64,000 nucleotides of DNA, from NCBI RefSeq assembly GCF_900094565.1, contig NZ_FMAF01000003.1, positions 553,948 to 617,947 of the forward strand, in the 5' to 3' direction. The translations under genes were made by a program, and so were the position numbers. The notes beneath the pieces were generated by a model. The model saw only the letters and a list, made by a program, of their open reading frames with translations, did not search any database and was not told the origin of the DNA. Of this stretch, positions 18,794 through 26,494 are shown one piece after another (the stretch's first letter is position 1; the number at the start of each line of letters is the position of its first letter). The DNA comes from Martinezella lusitana (lineage in GTDB: Bacteria; Pseudomonadota; Alphaproteobacteria; Rhizobiales; Rhizobiaceae).

Positions 18794-19070
18794 GTTTCCT
18801 TAATATTTTTCCAATAATTTAAATATCAGCTTCATTTGTATGCGTATCGGCTACCATCATCTTTTTTTGCGACACACAATCGCAAATCCAGATAGGCCCG
18901 CATGGACTTGCATCCGAGATAAATTCTTCCTCGAGTCGAAAACGGGGGCATTTCTCGCCGCAATCAGCATTACGGCATCCATAGCCTCAGGGACGACTTG
19001 CTATGTGGGCTGAGATTGCGTGCGTTTACTGTCCCTCGCCGCACAGGCACGACGAGGGACAGCTAATAAC
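18794..19070. other. AT-rich non-coding segment between tRNA-Thr and the AIPR gene
   Basis: These 277 bases are clearly more AT-rich than the surrounding chromosome, especially the first 80. TTTGCGA/TCGCAAA arms lie at 18866-18872 and 18880-18886. A perfect 10-bp inverted repeat CTGTCCCTCG / CGAGGGACAG (19029-19038 and 19053-19062) lies just beyond the AIPR stop and may end that transcript, although no T-run follows. No integrase fragment or credible ORF is visible. Confidence 0.5.
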
Positions 19071-20261
19071 TTAGCTAAAGATATCAGCAGTTTTGGTCGA
19101 AAGGCGAGCATAGATCGAGGTTATCCGGTGTAGCGTAGTATAGCACGCTTTACTTTTACCCATCAGCTGCGGGCTGCTTCCGGCAATTTCCGTGTAGGCT
19201 TGTGCTGCCGCCTCAATCAGCTCTTCGTCGTTAAACGCAATCGGAATACGAGGCGCCCAACGACCGTTATTATCTTGCGAGACGAAAGCTGAATGCGCCG
19301 CTATTATCGGAAATATTATCCCGTCTGGCACTGACACCACAGCTCCCTTTTCCCGCTCTATTGATCGAAGCCTCGTTCCTTTGAACTTCTGGTGGCTTTT
19401 CCATTTCTCATAGAGCTGCCAGGCGGGACCAGCTAAGTCTAGGAGACAATCGAAGACGTCTTCAAGAGACGTGTCAGCTTCAATCTTTTGAAAGAGTTTA
19501 AGGCAGCGTGTCTTCTGGCTGTACGAGAAGGCCTTGTTCGTTAGTTCTGTTTGATCGCCAGCACCGCCGATACGCTTTAAGATTTCCGGCGGCATTAGCG
19601 CAAATATAACCTGAATTACCTTCTCAGTATCGAGAAAACCGTCATCTTCGTCAGTAACAAGGTCGGTTTCTCGCTTGCGCAGATTGGCATCCGGAAAATG
19701 GCGCCTAATTGCCTCTTCCAGTTCGTCGAGCTGCCCCTTGCGGCCGGCAATTGAAATCGCACGAACATCGTTCTGGAAATTCCTCGCGATAGATATCTCG
19801 GCAACAAGATTTTCGTCCCGGGTAATGATAATCTCGTACCGAATGCTCGGGGTAAATTCCGGGTTTCCGGCCGCCTTCTGGAAGTAGCGCTTCAACTCAC
19901 CTTGCGTTTGGGAACCGTTAATAATGCTTGGATTTTCAAGCGTTATCATTTTCGCCTTGTCGTCAACGACAGCGCTTTTAGCAACAATCACCATGCCCCC
20001 ATTGAGGATACTAAAAATATCGGGCGTATCCACAAGAGTCTTGCGGATTGCTTGATGCACCAAGGTTGGGGAACGTTTTTGCTTGCCTTGAACATCAACT
20101 AGATATTCTCGCACGTTCTCATTGTCTTCCAACATAAGAACAGAAGATGCAGGCGCATGCCCGGCGTAGACCTTTCGATCTGAACTTTCATCTTCGGGTG
20201 AGCTGATGTTACGGCAAGTATGATAAGGGAACGCAAAAGCGTTCTGCGGTGTAGCAGTCAT
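19071..20261 (-). CDS. AIPR-family protein (abortive phage infection-type)
   Basis: The protein has 396 residues. The core LNGGMVIVAK followed by LENPSIINGSQTQGEL matches the AIPR motif (N-G-x ... I-x-N-G-x-Q-T) found in phage-defence proteins, centred at residues 85-120. A second half (about 190-390) has no obvious domain. AIPR members often accompany restriction or nuclease partners, but here the gene is alone. Base composition is near 47% GC by eye, with A/T-ending codons unlike the roughly 60% GC neighbours, which indicates transfer. It lies beside tRNA-Thr with no integrase. The exact activity is unknown; a role in phage exclusion is inferred from family only. Confidence 0.75.
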   Translation of the reverse strand: MTATPQNAFAFPYHTCRNISSPEDESSDRKVYAGHAPASSVLMLEDNENVREYLVDVQGKQKRSPTLVHQAIRKTLVDTPDIFSILNGGMVIVAKSAVVDDKAKMITLENPSIINGSQTQGELKRYFQKAAGNPEFTPSIRYEIIITRDENLVAEISIARNFQNDVRAISIAGRKGQLDELEEAIRRHFPDANLRKRETDLVTDEDDGFLDTEKVIQVIFALMPPEILKRIGGAGDQTELTNKAFSYSQKTRCLKLFQKIEADTSLEDVFDCLLDLAGPAWQLYEKWKSHQKFKGTRLRSIEREKGAVVSVPDGIIFPIIAAHSAFVSQDNNGRWAPRIPIAFNDEELIEAAAQAYTEIAGSSPQLMGKSKACYTTLHRITSIYARLSTKTADIFS

Positions 20262-20587
20262 TTTATTCTCCTAATCCGACGATCGCGACAATAAAGGCGC
20301 ACCCACCTGGATGACCACCGCGTATCGACAAGAACAGCATGCCTTCCACGTAGCAAATAGTCAACAGGGGTGCGTGACACCACTTGTCTATGCGATCAGG
20401 AATTTCTTCAGATCGGTTTTAAACCTAAAATTCTCAGCGGCTTAGGGATCTCAACTTATTGTTGACAGCACCAAAACTTAGATACGAAGTTCGGCCCATC
20501 GCGAACCCACCCTCCCCAATTCCGCTGCAATCCCCCGTTTAAACCCTCCCATCCGTCACACCCTTCTTGCCCGGGAGAGCAGCCCTC
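20262..20587. other. Intergenic region between the AIPR gene and ddl
   Basis: These 326 bases hold the divergent promoters of the AIPR gene and the D-Ala-D-Ala ligase. Composition is AT-rich up to about 20480 and then changes to GC-rich host-like DNA. An 8-base copy of the tRNA-Thr 3' end, CAGCACCA, lies at 20466-20473 near that change. No ORF or strong hairpin is seen. Confidence 0.4.
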
Positions 20588-21652
20588 ATGTCGAAACTCC
20601 GCGTCGCCGTTTTGTTTGGTGGCCAGTCCAGCGAGCATGATGTTTCCATCATGTCGGCCCGCAATGTCATCCGGGCGATCGATGCCGGGACATATGAGGT
20701 CGTGCCGATCCTGATCGATCGCGCCGGGCGCTGGCTGCTGGTCGAGGCGGAGGGCGGCGTGTTGGGCGAGCCGGTTGTCTATGAAGGCACGGAGGTTTGC
20801 CTGTTGCCGGGGGCGAAGGGTCGGCTGCTGGCGCTGGAAGGCGACGGCGCACGGGAGATCCCGGCGGTCGATGTGCTGTTTCCGGTGCTGCATGGGCTTT
20901 ATGGCGAGGATGGCTCTATTCAGGGTCTTGCCCAGATGGTCGGCATTCCCCTTGTCGGCTGCGGCATATTGGGTTCGGCAAACGCGATCGACAAGGATAT
21001 CGCCAAGCGGCTGTTGCGGGAGGCAGGCCTGCCGGTTGCGCGCTCCGTCACGCTCACGCGTGGCGAAAAGCCGGATTTCGAGGCAATCGTGAGCGCGCTC
21101 GGCTCGCCCGTCTTCGTCAAGCCCACCCGCCAGGGGTCGTCGGTCGGCGTCAGCAAGGCGCATGATGCCGGGGAATTCGAAAGCGCGCTGGCCGATGCCT
21201 TCCGGCATGACCGCAAGGTGCTCGTCGAGGAATTCGTCCGCGCCCGGGAGATCGAATGCGCCGTGCTGGAGCAGCCTGATGGTACGCTGTTCGTCTCCGT
21301 GCCAGGCGAAATCGCCACCGCCGCGACGCACGGCTTCTATTCCTACGATGCGAAATATATCGATCAGGACGGCGCCGTGATCACCATCCCGGCGGATATC
21401 CCCGCCGAGACGGCCGAGACGCTGAGGCGCATGGCGGCGGATGGCTTCCGGGCGCTGGGATGCGAAGGGCTGGCGCGCGTCGATTTCTTCGTCCGGCCGG
21501 ATGAGAGCGTTGTTATCAACGAAATCAACACCATGCCGGGCTTCACCAATATCAGCATGTACCCCAAGGCCATGGGCGCCTCGGGCATTTCCTATCAGGA
21601 GCTCGTCGGCCGGCTGATCGAGCATGGGCTTGCCAGAGCAAGGCAAGCCTAG
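20588..21652 (+). CDS. ddlA: D-alanine--D-alanine ligase
   Basis: The 354-residue ATP-grasp enzyme joins two D-alanines for the peptidoglycan stem. It starts VAVLFGGQSSEHDVSIMSA, has the family signature HGLYGEDGSIQGLAQMVGIP near residue 100 and ends with VDFFVRPDESVVINEINTMPGFT, the second signature with the metal-binding Glu and Asn. Its length is that of the long DdlA type, not the shorter DdlB found in division clusters. It is isolated here; a second Ddl elsewhere in the genome is likely. ATG 20588 is preferred over 20567. Confidence 0.95.
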   Translation: MSKLRVAVLFGGQSSEHDVSIMSARNVIRAIDAGTYEVVPILIDRAGRWLLVEAEGGVLGEPVVYEGTEVCLLPGAKGRLLALEGDGAREIPAVDVLFPVLHGLYGEDGSIQGLAQMVGIPLVGCGILGSANAIDKDIAKRLLREAGLPVARSVTLTRGEKPDFEAIVSALGSPVFVKPTRQGSSVGVSKAHDAGEFESALADAFRHDRKVLVEEFVRAREIECAVLEQPDGTLFVSVPGEIATAATHGFYSYDAKYIDQDGAVITIPADIPAETAETLRRMAADGFRALGCEGLARVDFFVRPDESVVINEINTMPGFTNISMYPKAMGASGISYQELVGRLIEHGLARARQA

Positions 21653-21703
21653 CGCAATTCCAGGAAAAGTGCTGAGCGGTTTTCCGTCCGCAATTGCGTC
21701 AAG
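21652..21703 (+). repeat. Rhizobial intergenic palindromic repeat, copy 2 (short form)
   Basis: GCGCAATTCCAGGAAAAGTG and GCGGTTTTCCGTCCGCAATT form the same element as the first half of the repeat at 5487-5588. It starts at the stop codon of ddl. The second half, with the ATAGCATAGAGCGG block, is missing here. Confidence 0.75.
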
Positions 21704-21752
21704 ACAGCCGGCAAGGGCGGCAGGGGTTTCGCCGCCGCCCCTTCCCTGCCCG

Positions 21753-22100
21753 TCAGACCTTTTCCGTCTTCTTGACCTTCACCTTCGGCTCGACCGGCGC
21801 ATCGGGCGTCGGGGCCAGCAGCTTTCTGAGCGAGGCGATCTTGTCCTTCACCAGCGGACGGAAGCGGGTGGCGCGATAGGGCATGTCGTCGGCGCCATAG
21901 CCTTCGGGGCCGTCATCATTGCCGCGATGGATCTCCTCGAGCTTCACGCCAATGAAGGTGCCGTCGACATAATGCGTATATTCGCCGACCCAGCGGATCG
22001 TGTAGATCGTGCCCTTGCGGATCAATTGGTCGATGCTGACATGCTTGAACTTGTCATCGATACAGACGACCTTCTGGCCCACATGGAAATCGTAGCTCAC
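21753..22100 (-). CDS. Conserved rhizobial hypothetical protein
   Basis: The 115-residue soluble protein begins MSYDFHVGQKVVCIDD and carries KGTIYTIRWVGEYTHY, a beta-rich part resembling a small SH3-like barrel. The tail is basic (PKVKVKKTEKV). The frame has normal host codon use and an AGGAGAG ribosome site just upstream (GGAGAGCATAGTG, minus strand), so I take it as real. No domain is recognised with confidence and no operon partner is present. Confidence 0.7.
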   Translation of the reverse strand: MSYDFHVGQKVVCIDDKFKHVSIDQLIRKGTIYTIRWVGEYTHYVDGTFIGVKLEEIHRGNDDGPEGYGADDMPYRATRFRPLVKDKIASLRKLLAPTPDAPVEPKVKVKKTEKV

Positions 22101-22341
22101 TATGCTCTCCTTGAAGCGACAAGGAACCTATAACCCTATCGCCAGGGCACGACCATAGCCGCATATCGGCTTCAGAGTAAACGTGGCGAATGGCGCGACC
22201 CGATCAATGCAACGGTGACAAAGCAACCCGTTGACAAGCCTCATGGAAGGCTGAAGATTGCACTTCGCTCGAGCAGCCGTAAGGCCTTGCTTTCATGCCC
22301 ACATCCGATACCCGCAAAGCCCGCTGAAGGCTCCCTCCATC

Positions 22342-23502
22342 ATGCCCACCCTCCGCCTCCTTGCTGACGATCTCACCGGCGCGCTCGATACGGCGGTGGA
22401 ATTCGTCGGCTTGTGCGGGCCGATCGAGGTGCGGCACGGGGATGCACTTCCGGCGAAACTCCCCGATGGTTTTGCGATCGATACCGGCACCCGCGAGAAA
22501 TCGGCGGCCGAAGCAGCCGCCATCGCGGGCAGGCTTGCGCCGCTGCTGAAGGGCGCGGATATCGCCTTCAAGAAGGTGGATAGCCTGTTTCGCGGCCCCT
22601 GGGCGGCGGAACTGGCGGCCTGTTTCCGGCTCGGGCACTGGCGACATTGCATCCTCGCCCCAGCCTTTCCGCATCATGGGCGACATACCCGGGGCGGACG
22701 GCAGGTGCTCTTTGCCGGCAACGAGACATGGCGCGATGTCAGCGGCGATCTGGTTGCGCAGCTGAGGGCCGAGGGATTGCCAGCCTTCAACACTACACTG
22801 AGCCAAAACCGTGTCGATGCCGAAGAACATAAACCTGTTCCAGATGGCATCCATGTTTTCGACGCCCATTCGGATAGCGATCTGGACGCCGTCATCTCGT
22901 GGATATCAGCGCGAGTGCGAGGGCCGGTTCTGTGGTCCGGCACTGGTGGGCTGGCGCAGGCGCTGGCGCGGAATGGCAATTTGGGAATGCATCCCGCACC
23001 CTCCGTGCCCGTTTCACGCAGACTGCAAAGACCGGTGATAGGCCTCTTCGGCTCCGATCAACCGATCACGCTGGCGCAGCTTCAGGCCTGCGGTCCCTAC
23101 TGGCTGAAGCTTACGGAAGGCACGGGCGCTGACGTGGTCGATGCGCGCCTCCACCAAGGCGGCATCGCACTGGTCAGCGTCGATCTGCCGGCGGGGCTCG
23201 AACGAGACGACGCGGCAAAGCGGATCGAGACCACTCTCGGCGGCATTGCCAAGGCTCTGCCCGCGCCGGCCACATTGATCGTCGCCGGCGGCGAAACCCT
23301 GCGGAACCTTTGCACCGCCCTCGGCGTCACCGCTCTCAAGCTCACCGGCCAGGCCGCGCCGGGCTTGCCCTGCTCCACGATCATCGGCGGCCCCTGGGAA
23401 GGGGTGTCCGTGATTTCAAAGTCCGGCGCTTTTGGCGGCCCGACCCTGTGGCGCGATCTATTGAATGAAAACGCATTGATCGTCGGAGGAGAAGAGCCAT
23501 GA
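22342..23502 (+). CDS. Four-carbon acid sugar kinase family protein (DUF1537)
   Basis: The protein has 386 residues and opens with RLLADDLTGALDTAVEF, the N-terminal signature of the DUF1537 kinases (DtnK/OtnK/DenK). The KKVDSLFRGPW segment and the C-terminal Gly-rich VAGGETLRNL and IIGGPWEGV stretch follow. Members phosphorylate D-threonate, erythronate or related four-carbon acids. ATG 22342 is chosen because the conserved fold begins there. The stop overlaps the PdxA2-like gene (ATGA), fitting a D-threonate degradation pair. The exact substrate is inferred from this pairing. Confidence 0.87.
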   Translation: MPTLRLLADDLTGALDTAVEFVGLCGPIEVRHGDALPAKLPDGFAIDTGTREKSAAEAAAIAGRLAPLLKGADIAFKKVDSLFRGPWAAELAACFRLGHWRHCILAPAFPHHGRHTRGGRQVLFAGNETWRDVSGDLVAQLRAEGLPAFNTTLSQNRVDAEEHKPVPDGIHVFDAHSDSDLDAVISWISARVRGPVLWSGTGGLAQALARNGNLGMHPAPSVPVSRRLQRPVIGLFGSDQPITLAQLQACGPYWLKLTEGTGADVVDARLHQGGIALVSVDLPAGLERDDAAKRIETTLGGIAKALPAPATLIVAGGETLRNLCTALGVTALKLTGQAAPGLPCSTIIGGPWEGVSVISKSGAFGGPTLWRDLLNENALIVGGEEP

Positions 23503-24515
23503 CGCGGCATTTGGCAATCACAATGGGTGACCCCGCCGGCATCGGCCCGGAGATCATCCTCAAGGCTGCGGCACGGCTGAAGGATCAGATCGAAGAAGGT
23601 AAGTTAAAACTCACAATCATCGGCAGCGGCCCTTCCCTTCGCCTGGCAGAACAGCAGCTTGGCCTCGACATCAAAATTCCTGAGACACAGATGGATGGCG
23701 ACTGGCCGAACCTCTGCTTCATCCAGGCCGATGTCGAGGGCGAGCCTATCCTGCCCGGCCAGCTTTCCGCCGATGGCGGCCGCATGGCCTTCAAGGCGAT
23801 CGAGAAGGGCGTTCAGCTCGCCATGGCCGGAAAGGTCGGCGGCATCGTCACCGCGCCGCTCAACAAGGAGGCGCTGAACAAGGCCGGCTTCCACTATGCC
23901 GGCCATACCGAGCTTTTGGCCGAGCTCACCGGCGCGCGTGGCTCCGTGATGATGCTCGCCCACGGCAACATGCGCGTCAGCCACGTCACCACCCATGTCG
24001 CACTGGAGGATGTGCCGAAGCGCCTGACGCCTGAGCGGCTGCGCCTCGTCATCGACCTCACCGACAAGGCGCTCAAGCATCTCGGCATCGCCAGGCCGAA
24101 GATTGCGGTTGCGGCGCTCAATCCGCATGCCGGCGAAGGCGGCCTCTTCGGCCGTCAGGATATCGATATTTCCGCGCCCACCATCGCCACGGCCGTTGCC
24201 GATGGCCTCGATATCGTCGGTCCCGTCCCCGGCGACACCGTCTTCGTCAAGCTGCGCGCCGGCCAGTATGATGCCGTCATCGCCATGTATCACGACCAGG
24301 GGCATATCCCGGTCAAGCTGCTGGGCTTCGAGATCGATCCGGCAACCGGCAAATGGTTGGATCTTTCCGGCGTCAACATCACTCTCGGCCTGCCGATCGT
24401 CCGCACCTCCGTCGACCACGGTACCGCCTTCGACATCGCCGGCAAGGGGATTGCCAACGAGCGCAGCCTGATCGAGGCGATCGAGTTTGCCGAGAGGTTG
24501 GCGACGGGCGGTTGA
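23499..24515 (+). CDS. pdxA2: 4-phospho-D-threonate dehydrogenase (PdxA2-like)
   Basis: This is a 338-residue member of the PdxA family. The opening ITMGDPAGIGPEI, the mid segment GGIVTAPLNKEALNKAG and HTELLAELTGA, and the end YHDQGHIPVKLL with VRTSVDHGTAFDIAGKG are all family motifs, including metal-binding His residues. Being fused translationally to a DUF1537 kinase suggests the PdxA2 role: NAD-dependent oxidation and decarboxylation of 4-phospho-D-threonate. A role in vitamin B6 synthesis is less likely because pdxA usually sits with ksgA. Confidence 0.85.
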   Translation: MTRHLAITMGDPAGIGPEIILKAAARLKDQIEEGKLKLTIIGSGPSLRLAEQQLGLDIKIPETQMDGDWPNLCFIQADVEGEPILPGQLSADGGRMAFKAIEKGVQLAMAGKVGGIVTAPLNKEALNKAGFHYAGHTELLAELTGARGSVMMLAHGNMRVSHVTTHVALEDVPKRLTPERLRLVIDLTDKALKHLGIARPKIAVAALNPHAGEGGLFGRQDIDISAPTIATAVADGLDIVGPVPGDTVFVKLRAGQYDAVIAMYHDQGHIPVKLLGFEIDPATGKWLDLSGVNITLGLPIVRTSVDHGTAFDIAGKGIANERSLIEAIEFAERLATGG

Positions 24516-24821
24516 GCTATTGCATCGGCCAATGCTTCTCTCGTATGCCGCGCGTCTGTCGCTTTCGCGACATCTTCCCCATGTGGGCAGGGCAATTGCA
24601 TATGGAGCATGCCGATGCCGTAAGCTCCTTCTTCCCTCGGGGAGAAGGGGGATAATGCGCCCTCCGCAAATTCCACAGTCGATATTGGCAACAACAATCC
24701 CACCTGCCCGCATCGCCTTGAAAAGCATTTTTTGAAACTCTCCTTGTCGGCATCCCTCCCTTTCAAACGTCCTCTGGCTGCCTGGCTAGAACGAGACCCA
24801 TCCAGGAGAGGAGATCACCCG
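24516..24821. other. Intergenic region after pdxA2
   Basis: These 306 bases contain a degraded copy of the CTTCTCCCCG-type palindrome (arms at 24627-24636 and 24639-24648). Otherwise I see only AT-rich sequence leading to the promoter of the VOC gene, with AGGAGAGGAG just before its start. No ORF is supported. Confidence 0.4.
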
Positions 24822-25295
24822 ATGTCAAAAATTGCCCCATGCCTGTGGTTCGCACACGAAGCCGAGGAGGCTGCGAAATTCTACGTCTCGCTGTTTCCGG
24901 ATTCCCGGATCGACCATGTGCAGAAAAACCTCGTCGACACCCCGGCCGGCAAGGCCGATCAGGTTCTGGTCGTCGGCTTCACCCTTGCCGGCCAGCGCTT
25001 CATGGCGTTGAACGGCGGCACCCGCTTCGAATTCACCCATGCGATCTCGCTGGAGGTGGATTGCACCGATCAGGCCGAAGTCGACCGGCTCTGGGAGGGG
25101 CTCGCCGATGGCGGGGCAATCGAGCAATGCGGCTGGCTCAGGGATCGCTATGGCGTCTCCTGGCAGATCGTGCCGACCGTGCTTAGCAAGCTCCTGGCCG
25201 ATCCTGATCCGGCCAAGGCCGCGCGCGTCATGCAGGCGCTGATGCAGATGGTCAAGCTCGACGTTACCGGGCTGCAAGCGGCATATCATGGGTAG
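24822..25295 (+). CDS. VOC superfamily protein (PhnB/3-demethylubiquinone methyltransferase-like)
   Basis: The 157-residue protein has a single glyoxalase/VOC fold of the PhnB-like type. It begins IAPCLWFAHEAEEAAKFYVSLF, then ALNGGTRFEFTHAISLEV, and ends with WLRDRYGVSWQIVPTVL, all family signatures. Such proteins are frequently annotated as 3-demethylubiquinone-9 3-methyltransferase without evidence. ATG 24822 follows a strong AGGAGAGGAG site. It is a single-gene unit and its substrate is unknown. Confidence 0.85.
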   Translation: MSKIAPCLWFAHEAEEAAKFYVSLFPDSRIDHVQKNLVDTPAGKADQVLVVGFTLAGQRFMALNGGTRFEFTHAISLEVDCTDQAEVDRLWEGLADGGAIEQCGWLRDRYGVSWQIVPTVLSKLLADPDPAKAARVMQALMQMVKLDVTGLQAAYHG

Positions 25296-25597
25296 TGTGA
25301 AAAAGTCTCGAACCTGAAGCTCCCGGTCGCCATCTGTAGGAACCGCAGCGCACGCGGCGACCGGGAGAAACCCTTGTTCGTCACGCATCCCGTCGCAAAA
25401 CGCTCCACCACACCAGCCGCCAACAACCGCACCGGTCAGATTGACACGTAGCCGCGCCGATCGTCTTCCGTCTCTTAACCGTAGCAACCTTAGCGCAAGC
25501 ATCATCCGCAGGCGCAGCTTGCGCAGGGCCGTCGGCTGGAATACGGTCGCGCCATCGCCTAAGTAGGCGGAATTATTGACATATCCTCAAAGAAATC
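25296..25597. other. Intergenic region with a strong inverted repeat
   Basis: These 302 bases follow the VOC gene. CTCCCGGTCGCC (25320-25331) pairs perfectly with GGCGACCGGGAG (25356-25367) across a 24-base loop, 24 bases after the stop. It may terminate or stabilise the mRNA, but no T-run follows. The rest is host-like GC-rich sequence without a convincing ORF. Confidence 0.5.
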
Positions 25598-26425
25598 ATG
25601 CCGTCACGCCAGCGCTTGCGGATGTCGACCATGCGGCTATTTTATCGACTTTTCGGCGGGAGAACGGCGAAGGTCATGGAACAGCCCCAGCGTGCGCGCA
25701 TCGGCCTTCCCGCACAGGACTATGCAGCCATCTATGCGTTGAGCGACATCCATGGATGCCATGACGCGTTGCTCGAAGCCGAGAAGCGCATCGTCGAGGA
25801 TGCGAGCGCCATTCCCGGCCGGAAGCTCCTGATGTTCCTCGGCGACTATGTCGATCGCGGCCCGCGATCGAGCGATGTGCTGCAGCATCTTTGCGAACCG
25901 CCGCCATCGGGCTTCGATCGCTACGCTCTCCTCGGCAATCACGACGACGTCTTCCTGAAATTCCTGGATGATCCCGGCAACAACAGTGATTGGTTGTCCT
26001 TTGGCGCCGGCCCGACGCTCGCCTCCTATGGCGTCGACGCGAAACATCTGCTGCGGGAAGAAGGCAAGAGCATCGAAGAGTTCGGCGAAATCGTCCGGCA
26101 GGCCGTTCCGCAAGCCCATATCGAGTTGCTGCGCTCGCTGCCGGTCGCCGTGACAGTGGGTTCCGTCATCTTCGTCCATGCCGGCATCCGGCCCGGCATA
26201 CCGCTTGCCGAACAGACCGACGAAGAGCTGATCTGGATCCGCGAGCCTTTCCTCTTCGAAGGCCCGCGATTGCCGGTGCTGGTCGTCCATGGACATACCC
26301 CGGGTCCACGCCCGGTTTTCGGCATCGGCCGCATCGGTATCGACACCGCCGTTTCCATGGGCGGGGACCTCACCGTCCTCAAGATCGCCGACAACAGGCA
26401 GACGATCCTGACGCCGAGCTTTTGA
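25598..26425 (+). CDS. PPP-type metallophosphatase (serine/threonine phosphatase-like)
   Basis: This 275-residue calcineurin-like phosphoesterase has all the core metal motifs: SDIHGCHDALLE (D-x-H), FLGDYVDRGPRSSDVL (G-D-x-x-D-R-G), LLGNHDDVF (G-N-H-D), and later VHAG and VVHGHTPG. This is the arrangement of bacterial PrpA-like protein phosphatases and diadenosine tetraphosphatases. The N-terminal 45 residues are basic and variable, and the start could be ATG 25598 or 25622. The GDYVDRG form favours a phosphoprotein phosphatase; the target is unknown. Confidence 0.85.
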   Translation: MPSRQRLRMSTMRLFYRLFGGRTAKVMEQPQRARIGLPAQDYAAIYALSDIHGCHDALLEAEKRIVEDASAIPGRKLLMFLGDYVDRGPRSSDVLQHLCEPPPSGFDRYALLGNHDDVFLKFLDDPGNNSDWLSFGAGPTLASYGVDAKHLLREEGKSIEEFGEIVRQAVPQAHIELLRSLPVAVTVGSVIFVHAGIRPGIPLAEQTDEELIWIREPFLFEGPRLPVLVVHGHTPGPRPVFGIGRIGIDTAVSMGGDLTVLKIADNRQTILTPSF

Positions 26426-26447
26426 GCAATCACATCGCCGAAATAAA

Positions 26448-26477
26448 AAAGGCCCCGGCATAGACCGAGGCCCCTTT
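26448..26477. terminator. Bidirectional terminator between phosphatase and RND permease
   Basis: A GC-rich stem (AGGCCCCGG / CCGAGGCC with one mismatch) is flanked by AAAAAA on one side and CCCCTTT on the other, so it can work for both convergent genes. Confidence 0.75.
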
Positions 26478-26494
26478 GGTTTTATCCGCGCCTG

